From: Tetracladium setigerum
Lineage: Eukaryota > Ascomycota > Leotiomycetes > Helotiales
Reading direction: 5' to 3'
DNA: 64,000 nt
Assembly (NCBI GenBank): GCA_031472005.1
Contig: PZJY01000006.1
Span: forward strand, 1,736,001 to 1,800,000
Shown here: positions 23,094-34,629 of the stretch, one piece after another
Layout of the letters: each line of letters opens with the position of its first letter
How positions within the stretch are numbered: the first letter of the stretch is position 1
Translations under genes and position numbers: made by a program
Notes under the pieces: generated by a model
Seen by the model: the letters and a program-made list of their open reading frames with translations, nothing else
Told to the model about the DNA's origin: nothing
Databases searched by the model: none

Positions 23094-25595
23094 TCACCGC
23101 GAGATTAAAACGCCGAATCCATCCACCCAAGTCCCACATGAGCCATAGAGACCAGAAATCTTGTACCCTCTCGGGGGTATTAAGCTATGTCTGTGTCAAT
23201 GGTTAGTACAGCATACATTCTGGATCTCAGTTGTTAAATTGTGATTCAGACTTACGCAGAGCCACCCGCAGCGTTCCCAAAGAAAGGGGACTTCCTGCCG
23301 AGACTGGTCATGATAGCAAGACCATCCAACCATGCTCCCGAGCGAACAGAAAACCCTGTGATGTATTCCCCCCTTCGAGTATCTACGAAACATTAGTGTC
23401 AAGTCGGTCCTTAATGAAGCCAAACGTACCTAGGTTGAACTCGCTTCCACCTACCTTACCGCCACGCTTCCCGAAGAGTTGCGATGTCGAATCTTCGTAG
23501 AAAAGCTCGATTCCGTCCAATGCAAAACCATGATAGACCTTCACAAGGATCATGAGCTTGGTTTGGTGGATTGCGCTGTCGAAAACAAGCTGCTCAGGAG
23601 TTGAGCCATCGAGACTGGACAGGCCTAGTTTGGCACTTCTGAAAGCAGACTGGTTGTTAGGCAGCTTGATGCGCGAGATCTTCGACGCCAGAAGCCCAAA
23701 ATCTTGAATATCGCTGGAGCCGCCTGCAATTGATTTGATCGTCAACTTCATCTTGGCCTTTCGATTTTGTTCGGGTAAACGAGCTCGTAAGTCCTGTTCT
23801 GTCAAGATGACCTGTCTTTGAATAGGCCCATACCGTTCCCGTCGCCGAACTCTTGCCAGTAATGACACTCTGTATCTCCTTCTGCGAAAATCTCGAGAAA
23901 CGAAACGCCCGAAGGAGCTGTAACAATCACATTGCCATTATCCACTGGCCAGGCCTGCACCGAATCATCATTGTGTCGTGGAGGATCCGTGGGAAGAGCA
24001 AAGCACGGGTGTCCTCGGAATCGAAGACAATCTAATCGGTGCCAACCACATTCATCCTTTGGCAAAACGAGACCACCTTGGGACTTTGTCCGGGTTGAGT
24101 ACGGCTCCCTGGTGGTAAAGGATCGGTTCAGGACTGTATAATCACGAAGCATGACGCCCGACTCCTGATGAGGGCTACCAAACAAGTGGCCCACCTCGTG
24201 CATGTGCGCGCCAATACCAACATTGGCAGCCTCCCAGCTGCTCCCACACTCGTTGAGGTCATTGGCAACAAAATTTGTATCCGTCAGCGTGCAGTCCGTG
24301 AAAGCCGGCACAATTTCCTCGATGCTTGATGGATAACTTTGTAGGGCGTGAGATCCGCAGATGGCTAACTGTAAGTCTCCCACACAGCCTCCAAGTGCGG
24401 CATGCCCTAAAATCGTATCTGAAGCTTTGTCATAGTGAGTATCAAGAAATAGAACAGAAACGTATTGTTTCTGTCCCGGAGTAGGCTTGAAGTATCCTTC
24501 CACGGCTTCCTTGGCGATGTTGAAGAGCTCCCCTTTCTGTTTAGCGGGTTTGTATTGCTGTGCAATATCATGGTCCCGGATTTCAGCAACAGTTTTAGAT
24601 GACCTCACGACGTGAACCTTGGCTTCGCTCCTCATGGTGCCGTGTTCTCGATCCCGGTAATTAGATGTGCCTATTACCCACTCTTCTTCCATCCGAAAAG
24701 TTCTACGTCCTAGCTTGTTCCTGAACATTTGCTCGGCTGTAAAAGCTTGCCACAAATAAGCCGCCATTCGGTACTTCTGAATGGCAGTCTCGATGCCATT
24801 TCCTCCTTCTCTATTCTCTCGGGCACCGCATCGAAAGTCCCTGGCGAGTCTTTCCCAAGCACAATGACCAATTGAAGCGGAGGCGAAGTTTGAGGTGGTA
24901 GATAGTGAATCGTGATATATGAGGAATGAATTGGGTTAGAAGTGGTGCTATTGGCAAGCTTCGGGATGTGAAATCGAAGCGCAATCGGTTCGGCCCTGGC
25001 GAGAGAATAGTGACCGCCTTGAAGTGCCCATCCGAGACGGGCCAGAATGTATTGGGGAAACCATCGTCCGAACGGCTGATGGTCAAGCTGCCTTCCAGTG
25101 GTGTGATGGCTGGGTCTGCAATGGTTCCGTAGAGCGAAAGAGCCTTTTGATACACCTATGGACGAAATCACGTATTAGCCACTATTCCAAACGTGGTCTC
25201 TCTCTCTATCTCTCTCAGGAACGAACCCAGGTGTTATCGGAAATGGATAATATCCGTGGCGCATATGGGGAATTTGGGATGGACATGGTCTGCGAAGGCG
25301 ATCCCAGGCCCGACATGCCGGAGACGCTGTATCGATTGTTGTTTGAGGGCGGCGCGACAGAAGAACGGTTGCTTGGAGGCGCGCCTAGCTTCTGAAGATT
25401 TGAGGAGGAATTTGAGTTCGAAAGGGTTGGCGGCGGGGTATTCGAGCCATTGCCGAAGGAAGAGCTGATAGTAGATGATGATTGTGTCGTTGGGACGGAG
25501 CTTGCAGTGCCATTAACGCTGGAATCAGTGCTCTTTTCCCTCTTGAAGGAGGATTTTGATTTTCTGCGGATGTCTTTGAAGAAGGCGGGCGCCAT
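23094..25595 (-). pseudogene. zinc metalloprotease (YIL108W-like) with jacalin-like C-terminus, frame broken three times
   Basis: Start at ATG 25595 (MAPAFFKDIRRKSK); exons 25595-25227, 25155-23430, 23382-23256 and 23184-23094. The large exon holds a metallopeptidase domain with the zinc site HMHEVGHLFGSPH (HExxHxxGxxH) and ends in jacalin-like repeats (GEYITGFSVRSGAWLDG, GYKISGLYGSCGTWVDG). This is the family of yeast YIL108W, a putative metalloprotease of unknown substrate. Three frame changes occur inside the exon, at 24963-24965 (after LRFDFTS), 24802-24803 (after ERIEKE) and 23827-23829 (after GDGNGMG). Each is cured by one more G/C in a short run, and the total then sums to whole codons, about 771 aa. 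I list it as a broken gene; sequence errors are at least as likely as real decay. Confidence 0.75.
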
Positions 25596-27613
25596 GGCCG
25601 AATGGATGATGGGGGTGGATGTGCGGGCTTGGAAGTCCAAGTAGTAGGAAGGTCAGCGTCGATTCGCAATATTGGCCGGGGAAGGCGATGGAAGGGCAAT
25701 CGATCAATTGACAGTCGCTGGCAAGTCGGCAGGAGTCCAAAATAACGAGCGTTGTTGGCGAGCGTGCTCGCTAGCTAGAGGTTGAGCTGGTTGCAAAAAC
25801 GAGGGTGGTGGTAGTGGTAGTGGTAGCTAAGAGGAGCGCAATAAATCGAGGAATAATGGAGGAATGAATGCCGTATGGTGCGGACGAATTCGGTTTTGGA
25901 GCAACTACCAGGACGGAATGACGATGGGTGAACTGGGGGGGAGTGGCCAGGCAGGCAGGGATCCCAATAATGAAATCCCATTCAGATAAGAGCCAGCAAC
26001 GGGGGGCCTGTCCTCAGTGCCCTGTCATGTCAGAGTTTAGTGGGCAGTTGGTGGCAGTTGGTGGCTCCTCGGCTGCCCTTCGATGGATCCGTTTCCGTTG
26101 GGACTCGAGACTTGGGAGTAGAGAAGTCGATGTTTCCAGGACATGCAGATGCAGATGCAGATGCAAGATGGGATGGGATTCCGCAATGAGAGAGAGGAGG
26201 AGGAGGAAATGAAGAAGAAATAGAAGAAAAGGAAGAAGGCAAAGAAAGGGAGATAAGGGACCGACTGTGCTGTACTGTACGTCCGTATCTGAGGATGAGA
26301 CCCAAAAAACAGCCTCCAAAATTCCCAAAATGTGCACACAAAAAAACAGGTGCCACACACACAGCCGATGGCTGGATGCTGGATGCTGGATGGAGAGAGA
26401 GAGTTCTGCACAGCGGAGATGAGGGAGATCAGGGAGAGGGGGAAGGAGGAAGAACGAGAGAATTCTTATGGGGCGTGGCAGGAAGCAAGGCAGTTAGTTA
26501 GTCCATCCTGCCCTGTTTGTTACAGTAAGTAATCTTACATATATATTCTGTGGGAACGAGGGAACGAGGGAAGGAAGAAAGAAAGCATTTCATCATCATT
26601 CTTCTTCTTCGACAAGATAGATGGTATACAACAGTTGAGTTAATTGAAAGACTCGATAATAACATAGAGTTGAAATGTATGTAAAGGTAATGATATAAAA
26701 CATACCTAGAAAGGGTAGGTTGGAGACGAACGCAATAATGTATGTCGGTCTTGAAGAATAGATCATCACATAGAAATAGTTAATCTTATGTACCTACTGC
26801 TTCCAAGTAATCTCTCGTCCATCCACCATCCTCCAACCGACCGAGCGGCTGCTGATGCGCTCTTCTGTCTAGGTACTCGTCTGCTCGTGCATGCTCTCTG
26901 CGCGCCACCACCCACCGACAAGGAGCCAATAATGATGATAGGAGGATAGATAGAATCACATTATCATTAGAATAATCTATCAATTCATCCTTGAGAGGAG
27001 GATGAAGTACTCCTACTACTACTACTACTGTAGATAGGTAGAACAATCAAATAAATCATTGGATTTCCCTTGCAATAATCTACCTACTGGCAAATAATTA
27101 TACATCAAAGATAGATAGAAAGATACTGGACACAGAAGGAGTCGTACCTACCTATTATTGAATTAATGTTGATTGTTGCTGATCGGTGTCCATATTGTAC
27201 CTTTCTTTGCTCTGCTCTCCTTTCCTTTCCTTTCCTTTCCTTTTCTTTTCGGCTGATTCACCACCACCAGCCAGCCAGCCAGCCAGCCAGCCGCAAACGA
27301 AAACAAACGCTTCCATCCTCGTTCTCCCTAACTCCCTCACAACAAACTCACTCCAACTACTCCAAACTCACTCTAACAGCTTCCCCCAATAATTATCTCC
27401 CGACTTCCGACGTCTTCTGGAAATATTTGATATTGCGAATTTCTTCACTCTGCCACCCACCACCACCACCATCCTTTCACCACCACCGACGAATTCTTCC
27501 TCCTACCCGCCGGAAATCTCCTTTCTTCACCCGTTGTCCCTCCTGGTCTCCAGCCTGCAGGCTGCTTTGCTTGACTCTACAGTGTTCTGCTCTGCTCTGC
27601 TCTGCTCGCAACC
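25596..27613. other. 2.0-kb divergent intergenic region, low complexity
   Basis: It lies between the metalloprotease gene and the Whi5-like gene. It contains many simple repeats: ATGCAG near 26143-26164, GGATGCT near 26376-26392, TTTCC near 27217-27240 and AGCC near 27270-27292, plus TACCTAC tracts near 27148. No gene is supported. Confidence 0.5.
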
Positions 27614-28841
27614 ATGTCGCAACCGTGGGAAGAGGATAATCAGCCCGACCTAGTCGCCGACAAGGTCTTGCGGAGGGCAGAAGTTGGCAAGGTCCGTTCA
27701 GTCGCCTACCCATCACATTACATCTCCCGTGGTACTCGTCCTCTCCGTCCTCGTAACTAACTCGTGATATATTCCAGATTGGACGCAAGCTGAAGGCTCG
27801 ATTGGCCCTCGCACAATTCAAGACCGTTCGTGGATGGGAGGACCTCACACTCGATACAATTGAACCCAAGGTTGAGGAGGAATTGAGGAAACGACGGCCA
27901 ACCTCCAGCGGAGACCTGCTGTCCGACTCATCATCTAGCACCACTGAATATCGGTATGGTCAACGACACCAGATGTCAAGTCCCCTGAAGGGACCCGTTA
28001 TATTTTCAGACCAACTTGGCCCAAGAAGCGGCAGTGTAAGCAGCAGCAACGGACGGAGGAAGCGTAATTACAACAGCTTCGAGCCTCCGAGTTCGAGTGC
28101 TCAATCTCGCAAACGATTCCGGTCGTCTCCCATCAGCGCACGTCAATCAACACACTTGTCTTGGAAAGAGGACTATCAACTTCCACAATCTTCACCTATT
28201 AAACCCAGGAAGCACCCTCACTTCACAACTTCCTCTGGTCCAGACGTCTCCTTCTACAATCACCCCTCGGAAGACATCTCCTCCCGCTTCACCTCGCCAT
28301 CCGACGACGACGAAGACATCCTCCCCGTGCATTCCTTCAACCTCCGAGCCTCACCCCGCACACCACCCCCAGGACGTGGCCGTAACGCCGGGCGTCGAAA
28401 GGACAAGCATGGAAAGTCCGTCGATGATGGTGCAGATTTACTCTTGTACCTAGCAACTTCTCCTTCCCCAGCACACCCCACTCGAGCTCGAATGCAACCT
28501 CCTTCAACCCGCCACCCAAGAGTCTTGCCTTGCCCTCCTCAATGATGACGACCCCAAATCAAGTGCATGGTCTACTCGGCGCATTCGGTGGTCCCAATAC
28601 TCCATCACAATCCTTCGACTTTTCAGATTTTGTTAATATCACCCCAAGTCCAGCCCAAACCGGATTCTCCAAGACTCCCCGGACTTTACAAACTCCCTCG
28701 ACCATCACTAGACGGCGCCTAACCTTTGAAAATCACGGCAGCCCAAACATGAATCATTCATCGCGGGATCCTACATCAGCAGGCCGAAATGCCACAGGTC
28801 TGGGTGTTATGCAACTCGGTGGTGATCTCAACCCGAGATGA
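27614..28841 (+). pseudogene. Whi5/Nrm1-like cell-cycle repressor, frame broken once
   Basis: Exons 27614-27691 and 27778-28841. The protein starts MSQPWEEDNQPDLVADKV and is basic and Ser-rich. It carries the short GTB-type motif of Whi5/Nrm1 proteins, GADLLLYLATSPSP, which in yeast binds the SBF/MBF transcription factors that drive G1/S genes. Just after the motif the frame ends early (VLPCPPQ stop near 28545). One more C in the run 28466-28469 joins it to the downstream frame, which has typical family content (FNPPPKSLALPSSMMTTP, DFVNITPSPAQ) and ends at 28841; the total is then exactly 380 codons plus stop. Read as written the protein would be about 282 aa and lose the C-terminal third. 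Confidence 0.75.
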
Positions 28842-29438
28842 TAGACCATGCAACTCAACATCCCTTCGGGCAATTCTGTTTATGATTGCTACGCGATGAC
28901 TACGTTTTCACTATTTGTATATGACTCCAACGATTTGTTTAATAATGTTTCCTTGTATCTCTTCCACACGTGCAGCACATGAGCTAGCTTTGGGGAAAGG
29001 GAAATGAGTTTGGGGGGGCCTGTGCCGGGGTTTGATAGCAATCTTTGGTTCGTTTTCATGTAAACAGTAAGGTGGTATGTGGAGTTTGTCAGGGTTTCTA
29101 CGACCATGTGGTTGGCTTCAAACCAGGTTTGGGCTTTTGGGCTGACCGAGGTGGTCAACGCGTTTCGCGATTATTCGTGCTATTTTCGCGACGACCAATC
29201 AGGGTCCATCACATGTCACATCCCATTTTTCGGACTGTCAAAGAGCAATGGGATTCATTCATCACTTGAACATATTTCTAGATGCGGGATTCATCCTCGC
29301 TTTACTCTCCAAATGTCCACGAAAGTATCTTTCCTTACTGTAGCTGGACTATCTCAACGTCCAAAGTTGTAATCATCTTCCCATTTTTCCCAACGCCTTC
29401 GCTATGTGAAAACCAAATATACAAAGGACACCAGCCAT
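28842..29438. other. convergent 3' region between the Whi5-like gene and POM152
   Basis: 3' flanks of both genes; no coding or structured feature seen. Confidence 0.5.
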
Positions 29439-32400
29439 TCAATATGTGAGATACTTTTGCCCGCCCACTTGCTCCTTTTGTGTGGAGAATGAGCAGAATT
29501 TGTCCTTAATTGCCACCACCTCGTACGTGCCTTCAAGAGAGGACTGAATGGTCTTGCTGTAGTCATGAGAAACCTCGTGTCTCGTCTCCAAGACCTCGGA
29601 CTTGTGGCCCCTGCGAGCATTCGTGCTTCTGGTGTATGTGAACTCAAATGGCGGAGTGCCCCAGAACTCGAAAAGAATCTCGGCCTCCCCGCCCTCGTGA
29701 ATATCAACTTCCACCTGCTTTCCCTTGCTGATCTTGACACTGGGCATCTCGTGAATGATCTTCGTGATATCGGTGCTAGCCTTGCATTCACTCGCTTTGT
29801 CGGAGACAGCTGTGATCTTGAAAGTTCCAGGTTTCTCTGCAACGCGTCTGAAGTTGGTCCCTGCTGACTTTGCCTTCCGTTGCACACCGTCAAAGACATA
29901 AAATATCTCGAAGGGAGCCTGTCCAGCGAGTGCATAGGATAACCTCTCGCCGACACAGAAGTCCTCTCGTTTTTCCATAGAGTGAATCGTAGGGACATCG
30001 TAAACCTGTACCTGGACGTGTGGCGCTCCATACTCCGTCTTCTGCTGGCAACCGTTTGCATCTCGTACCTTCCGAACACTCACTTGGTGGATACCAAGTG
30101 AGAGAACACGATGAGGTATTCTAAAGTCATACCGATTTGATTCGATGTTTGCAATCTTGACGGTCTCTGGTCGCGAGTTGCTCTGGTGTTTAATTTCTAC
30201 CTCGAGGCTGAATGGGGGCTTTCCCTCAAGGTTGATCGGAATTTTCTCGTCCCCAGAAAGTTCTTCCTTGCAATATTTGTACGATTGGCCTAGATATCGT
30301 AGTCTCAAATTAGCTTGTGGATCAAAAGGTCTGAGAGTTTGTGGACCAACCGGGTTTCACGAACTGAGCAGAAGGCTTTTGGTTCACTCTCTGCTCAAGG
30401 ACGAGGTGGTTGAATTTCTTAGAATCGTGGTCGTAAAGAGTATCAGAGAGCTCGGTAAACTTGTACTCGTAAGTCCCAGCTTTGCTGGTATCCATAGAAA
30501 TCGTCGCAAGGCCGAGAGCCGCATCGAATTCCTTGTTGCTAATAGAACCAGATCCTCGCTCTGGCTTGTGCCGGACTTGATATTTGACATTGTAGGGCGG
30601 AGATCCTATGACAGCTTAGCTTACCGGCATACACAAGAAAACGGGTTCATACCATGAAGAGAGACTTCCATCGCATCAATATCGCCTTCGCAAACTTCCC
30701 GTTTCGCATACTTCCCTCCCTCCTCAACGATAACAGTCGTGCTTGGAATCCGTATTTGAGGCCGAGCGAACCATTCCACATCAAATCTAGATGCCTTCGC
30801 TATAACTGTCCCAGGGCATTGGCGATCGCTCACCTCCAGTATCTCGTACAAGCCTCGCTCATGAACCAAAATCTTATCGTTGGTATACGCAGCACTTCTC
30901 TCTAATATCTTGCCAGAAGCATCGTTTACATTGCGATACTTGATGTTGAATGGCGGCTGACCCGTGAGCTTCAATGGCAAATTGATTTTCTTGCCTTCCA
31001 CCTCCAGAGTACTCTGTTTGCCATCAATGTATCCAAAGGACGCACTAGGCCTCTGGCGTTGAACTTTGAATTTGACGACACTGTTTGAGAATATCTTGCA
31101 GCCAGTTTTGTCCTGAACGCTGGTAAGAGCAAGGGTGTAGTCACCGCCTTTCTCTAAAGGTGCCGTCTTGATTGTAAAAATGTCCGATTCGATGCCAACA
31201 ACCTTCTCTTTCTTCCTCTTGCCTTCGTGAACCAGCTCATACTCCAAGGCAAAGGGCTTCTCCCCAAAGAGCTCTACATTCATTTCTACTTGCTCCTCGA
31301 TGCAGGCCTCGACTGCCGAGGATGGTTGCCTCAAGTAGGCTGCGGCCGGAGGTTTCACATCTTGCTCCAGCACAAGTCCTTGCCCAGCCAGCGAATGGTT
31401 CTCGTACACAGCATCGTCCAGGGAGGTGAAATGATACTTGAAATGACCTGCCTCTTTTGGTTTAAGCTCGAATTGGTGCCGGAGGCTCGATATTTTTATT
31501 TTTTCAGACTGAGTCCCAGTTCTGGTGACAATATCATATCTCACGACAAACGGTGGTGTTCCCACCAAGTCGAGGAGAACGAGCAATCCAATTGATTGAC
31601 CTGCACACTTGTCGCTGATGCTTTCGGCAGTGATACTGAGTTCAGGCTCCGGAGGGTTGAGCAGAAGGCAGGAAGTAGGCTCTTGTATCTCACCGTCGCA
31701 AAACTTGCTTTGCACGCTGGTAAGCGTATAGAGACCTGGCTCGCTGATGATCGGTGTGTGGTGGGCTGCAAGTGACCTATGTTCATCAAAGACAACCTCA
31801 TCGCCGTGATCTCCAGCTTTCGTGAGAGTGTCAAGAGGGGAAAACTTCCAAGTAAACGTATGAGAGGTGTCTCCCGAAGTACCAGGTGCCTGGTATTTAA
31901 CAGGAAGTCGGATACTATTCCCCTTTGCGACCATAAGAGGTTTGCGAGAATCACAGCCCGCAAAGTGCACAAGGGGCCGTCCATGTACAGTAAACTCTTG
32001 CACAAGTTTGGTTCCCTTGGGGTAGTGACGTTCGCCGTCATCCGGGTTGAATGAAAATTTGGCAACGTTGCCGATAGCATCATGTATCTCATCGATCGAG
32101 TATTTCCAGTTTCCCTTTGAAATCATGGTTTCGTTGAGTGGAATTGTGATTGTTTGTGCCCGAGCCCAAGAGACATCTTGATCACCCGCTTTGACGATAG
32201 TTCCAACCTTTGCAGACCCGAGCAGAGGCGATTCAAAATTATCTGGCTGGATACCCTGGAAGTGGTGGACACTCTGATCGTTATTGACGGTACGACTGTA
32301 CACTATCGTAAGAGGTGGGGTGCCTGTCGCCTCAATAATTAGATCAGATAAATCGCCAATGCACTTTTCGGAGAGCGAGGACTTGACTACTGCTTTGGGG

Positions 32401-33419
32401 CAAATAGTAACAAGTGTATCCGACATTCGACGCTGTACTTCTAGTTTTGTCTCGTCAACTACTTTAAAGAGTCTGTAGAGGCCAGGTTTCTTAGCTGCAT
32501 AGCTCAGAATCGAGATTCCATCATCCTCCAGCACTCGCTTCCTCAACTCCTTACTAGAGAGTACGATCGTTTCGTTGGTATTGGTCTCGAAATCCATCCG
32601 CAAAAGTTCAACATGTCGAGGAGTAGTTTGGTTGAAGCGCAGCGGGATGTTAACAACTGGAATGTGATGATCCAAGCAAAACGGAAGGCCATTAGGATTT
32701 AAGGTGGCAGACCTATTGGCAACTATTAGTCTTGTACATAGAGAGAAATATTGCTATTATTCAACATACCCTTCAGGAAGAACCTTGATAATCTGCCGGC
32801 CCATGATGAGGGAGGAATTGTGTAAGATATCCGAAACCCTCACGGAACTCTCACTGATAGCCAATTCTTTGTCAAAAAAGACTCTAGCAAGAAGAAGTAG
32901 ACCACTTTCAAAAGGTAGCTAGATGGGTGGTCAGTCAAAATACCGTCAGGAGGGATTCGAATAGTAAGGCTGGAGCTCACTGGTATTCTGAACATGAGCA
33001 TGCCATTCACGATGATGTGCAGCAGAGCAGCGACCGCGGAGGTAGTATCTGACCATTCCAGCCATGGGATTCGAAGCAATGGGATGCCAAACGTATAGGC
33101 ACTGTCGATGAAGACCCATTTGAAGAACAGGGTGAACGAACTGGTTTCCTCCTCTACCAAAGTCCACCAGTCGTACAGGCGCCAGACCAACAGAAGGCCA
33201 TATATGGCCAAAGCATACATGCGTTGACTAGGCGCATCTATGAGATTGGCTGGTATGACTGGCGTGTGCAAAGGAGGGGGGCGCTGGAGGATTCAGGCAG
33301 GTCGGGGAGAGGAGATCTGCCATTTCCACTGGCGGGGGTGTTCCTCTGGCCACGGGAGTCTGTCGCACACTCCCGGGCGTTGAAGGATATGAAGATCGAA
33401 GGCGAGGAGTTCCACTCAT
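29439..33419 (-). CDS. POM152: nuclear pore membrane protein POM152
   Basis: Exons 33419-32981, 32918-32770, 32712-30653, 30605-30351 and 30289-29439. About 1250 aa, compared with 1337 in yeast. POM152 is an integral membrane nucleoporin that rings the pore in the perinuclear lumen. The N-terminus (SGTPRLRSSYPSTPGS) faces the pore and is followed by membrane segments (YALAIYGLLLVWRLY, VAALLHIIVNGMLMF, LPFESGLLLLARVFF). The long lumenal part is a string of Ig-like repeats marked by recurring G-x-PPF/PPY motifs (GTPPLTIVY, GTPPFVVRYD, GQPPFNIKY, SPPYNVKY, GKPPFSLEV, GQAPFEIFY, GTPPFEFTY). In exon 1 the frame before and after about 33276 differ. Either a 46-nt intron (about 33286-33331, weak donor GTGGAA) or an indel in the six-base C run (33276-33281) would reconcile them. 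Confidence 0.93.
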
Positions 33420-34629
33420 GGCAGCATGCTCGGTGTCCGTCCTGGACGAGGAGTGTGTGATTATCGCGCAGATGAGCAGATCGAGGAAGGATGACGATCG
33501 TGTTTTCCCTTTTGTTGGCGACGAAGAAGAAGTAGGTATTGTTGTATTCTTGATATTTGCTGGCTTGCGGTGAGCGTGAACTTGAACGTGAACCTGAGCT
33601 TGAGCCTGCCTGAGTCTTGGGGATGGGGGGCTTGCAAGTTTACCTAAATTAAGGTAAGGTAGTCAGTCTTCTTCCCTCGATGATCTAAACAACGGTCGGT
33701 CGTCAAAGTAAATAATAAATTGCTCGCGTCGCGATGAATGAAAGGGACAGGCCACACCCGGTGTGCGTACATCAACGACATGCATCTACCTACTCCAAAC
33801 AATCAATGCAATCACTTGAACCACCCCTGGGTGTGCTTTTACTAAGTACCCAGCTGAGCCTAGTAACGTACGACAGATAGACAATACCAACGACGGTGAT
33901 GAAGTAGATGGTGATGTTGATAGTGATGTTGATATTGATGTTGACATTGATGGTACTGCCTTCATAGCTCGACAGCTGTTCACCTCTAGACTACTTTGCT
34001 TTTCTTTTCCCTCCTATTCAACTCAGCCTCTTAAGCTACCCTGCCTACCTATTGTTCTCTTCCTGTTCTCTTCACATCTATTGTGACTAGCTCATCCAGC
34101 CACCACAATATGAACCCTCAAGTCGCAATATCTGTGAGTATCTGCCTGCCAATATATAAATAGATTCCTTTTGTTTCCTCCGCCTGGTCCCTTTCATTCC
34201 TTCCTTCCTTCCTTCCTTCATTCCTTCCTTCCTTTCTTTCTTTCCTTCCTTCCTTTCTTTCTTTCCTTTCTTTCCTTCGTTTGCTTCCATTTACTTCTTC
34301 CTCTGGAACTTCCACCAAGTCAAAATCCGTACACTCCAATCACGATTGTCAGTCAGCCTCTTTCAATCAGCTGTGCCTATCAAAGAATCAGTAGGTAAGC
34401 AAGCATTGCTGCGCCAGAAGAGGCTACCTACCTCCATCCTGCACCGTCCCTCAAAGAAAGCCAGGCGACCTCTCTCAAACATGCTTCCTTCCCTTCGTCG
34501 CAATCTCTCTGCCCTTTCACGTCCCTGATGATTCTTGCATACTTCTCTCTTGCTCATGCTGACTCTCCTTACTTAGAAAGAAAAGCAACAAACTTGCTGC
34601 CTTACTTGTTCTGCTCGGCTCGTCGCAAA
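33420..34629. other. divergent intergenic region POM152 / UCH gene
   Basis: Probable promoters for both genes. It contains a 9-bp-type GATGTTGATATTGATG repeat near 33899-33955 and the pyrimidine tract at 34195-34278. No gene is supported. Confidence 0.5.
34195..34278. repeat. pyrimidine microsatellite (CCTT/CTTT)n
   Basis: About 84 bp of CCTT and CTTT units with few interruptions, about 350 bp upstream of the UCH start codon. Such tracts can form triplex DNA and are length-variable; a promoter role is possible but unproven. Confidence 0.85.
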
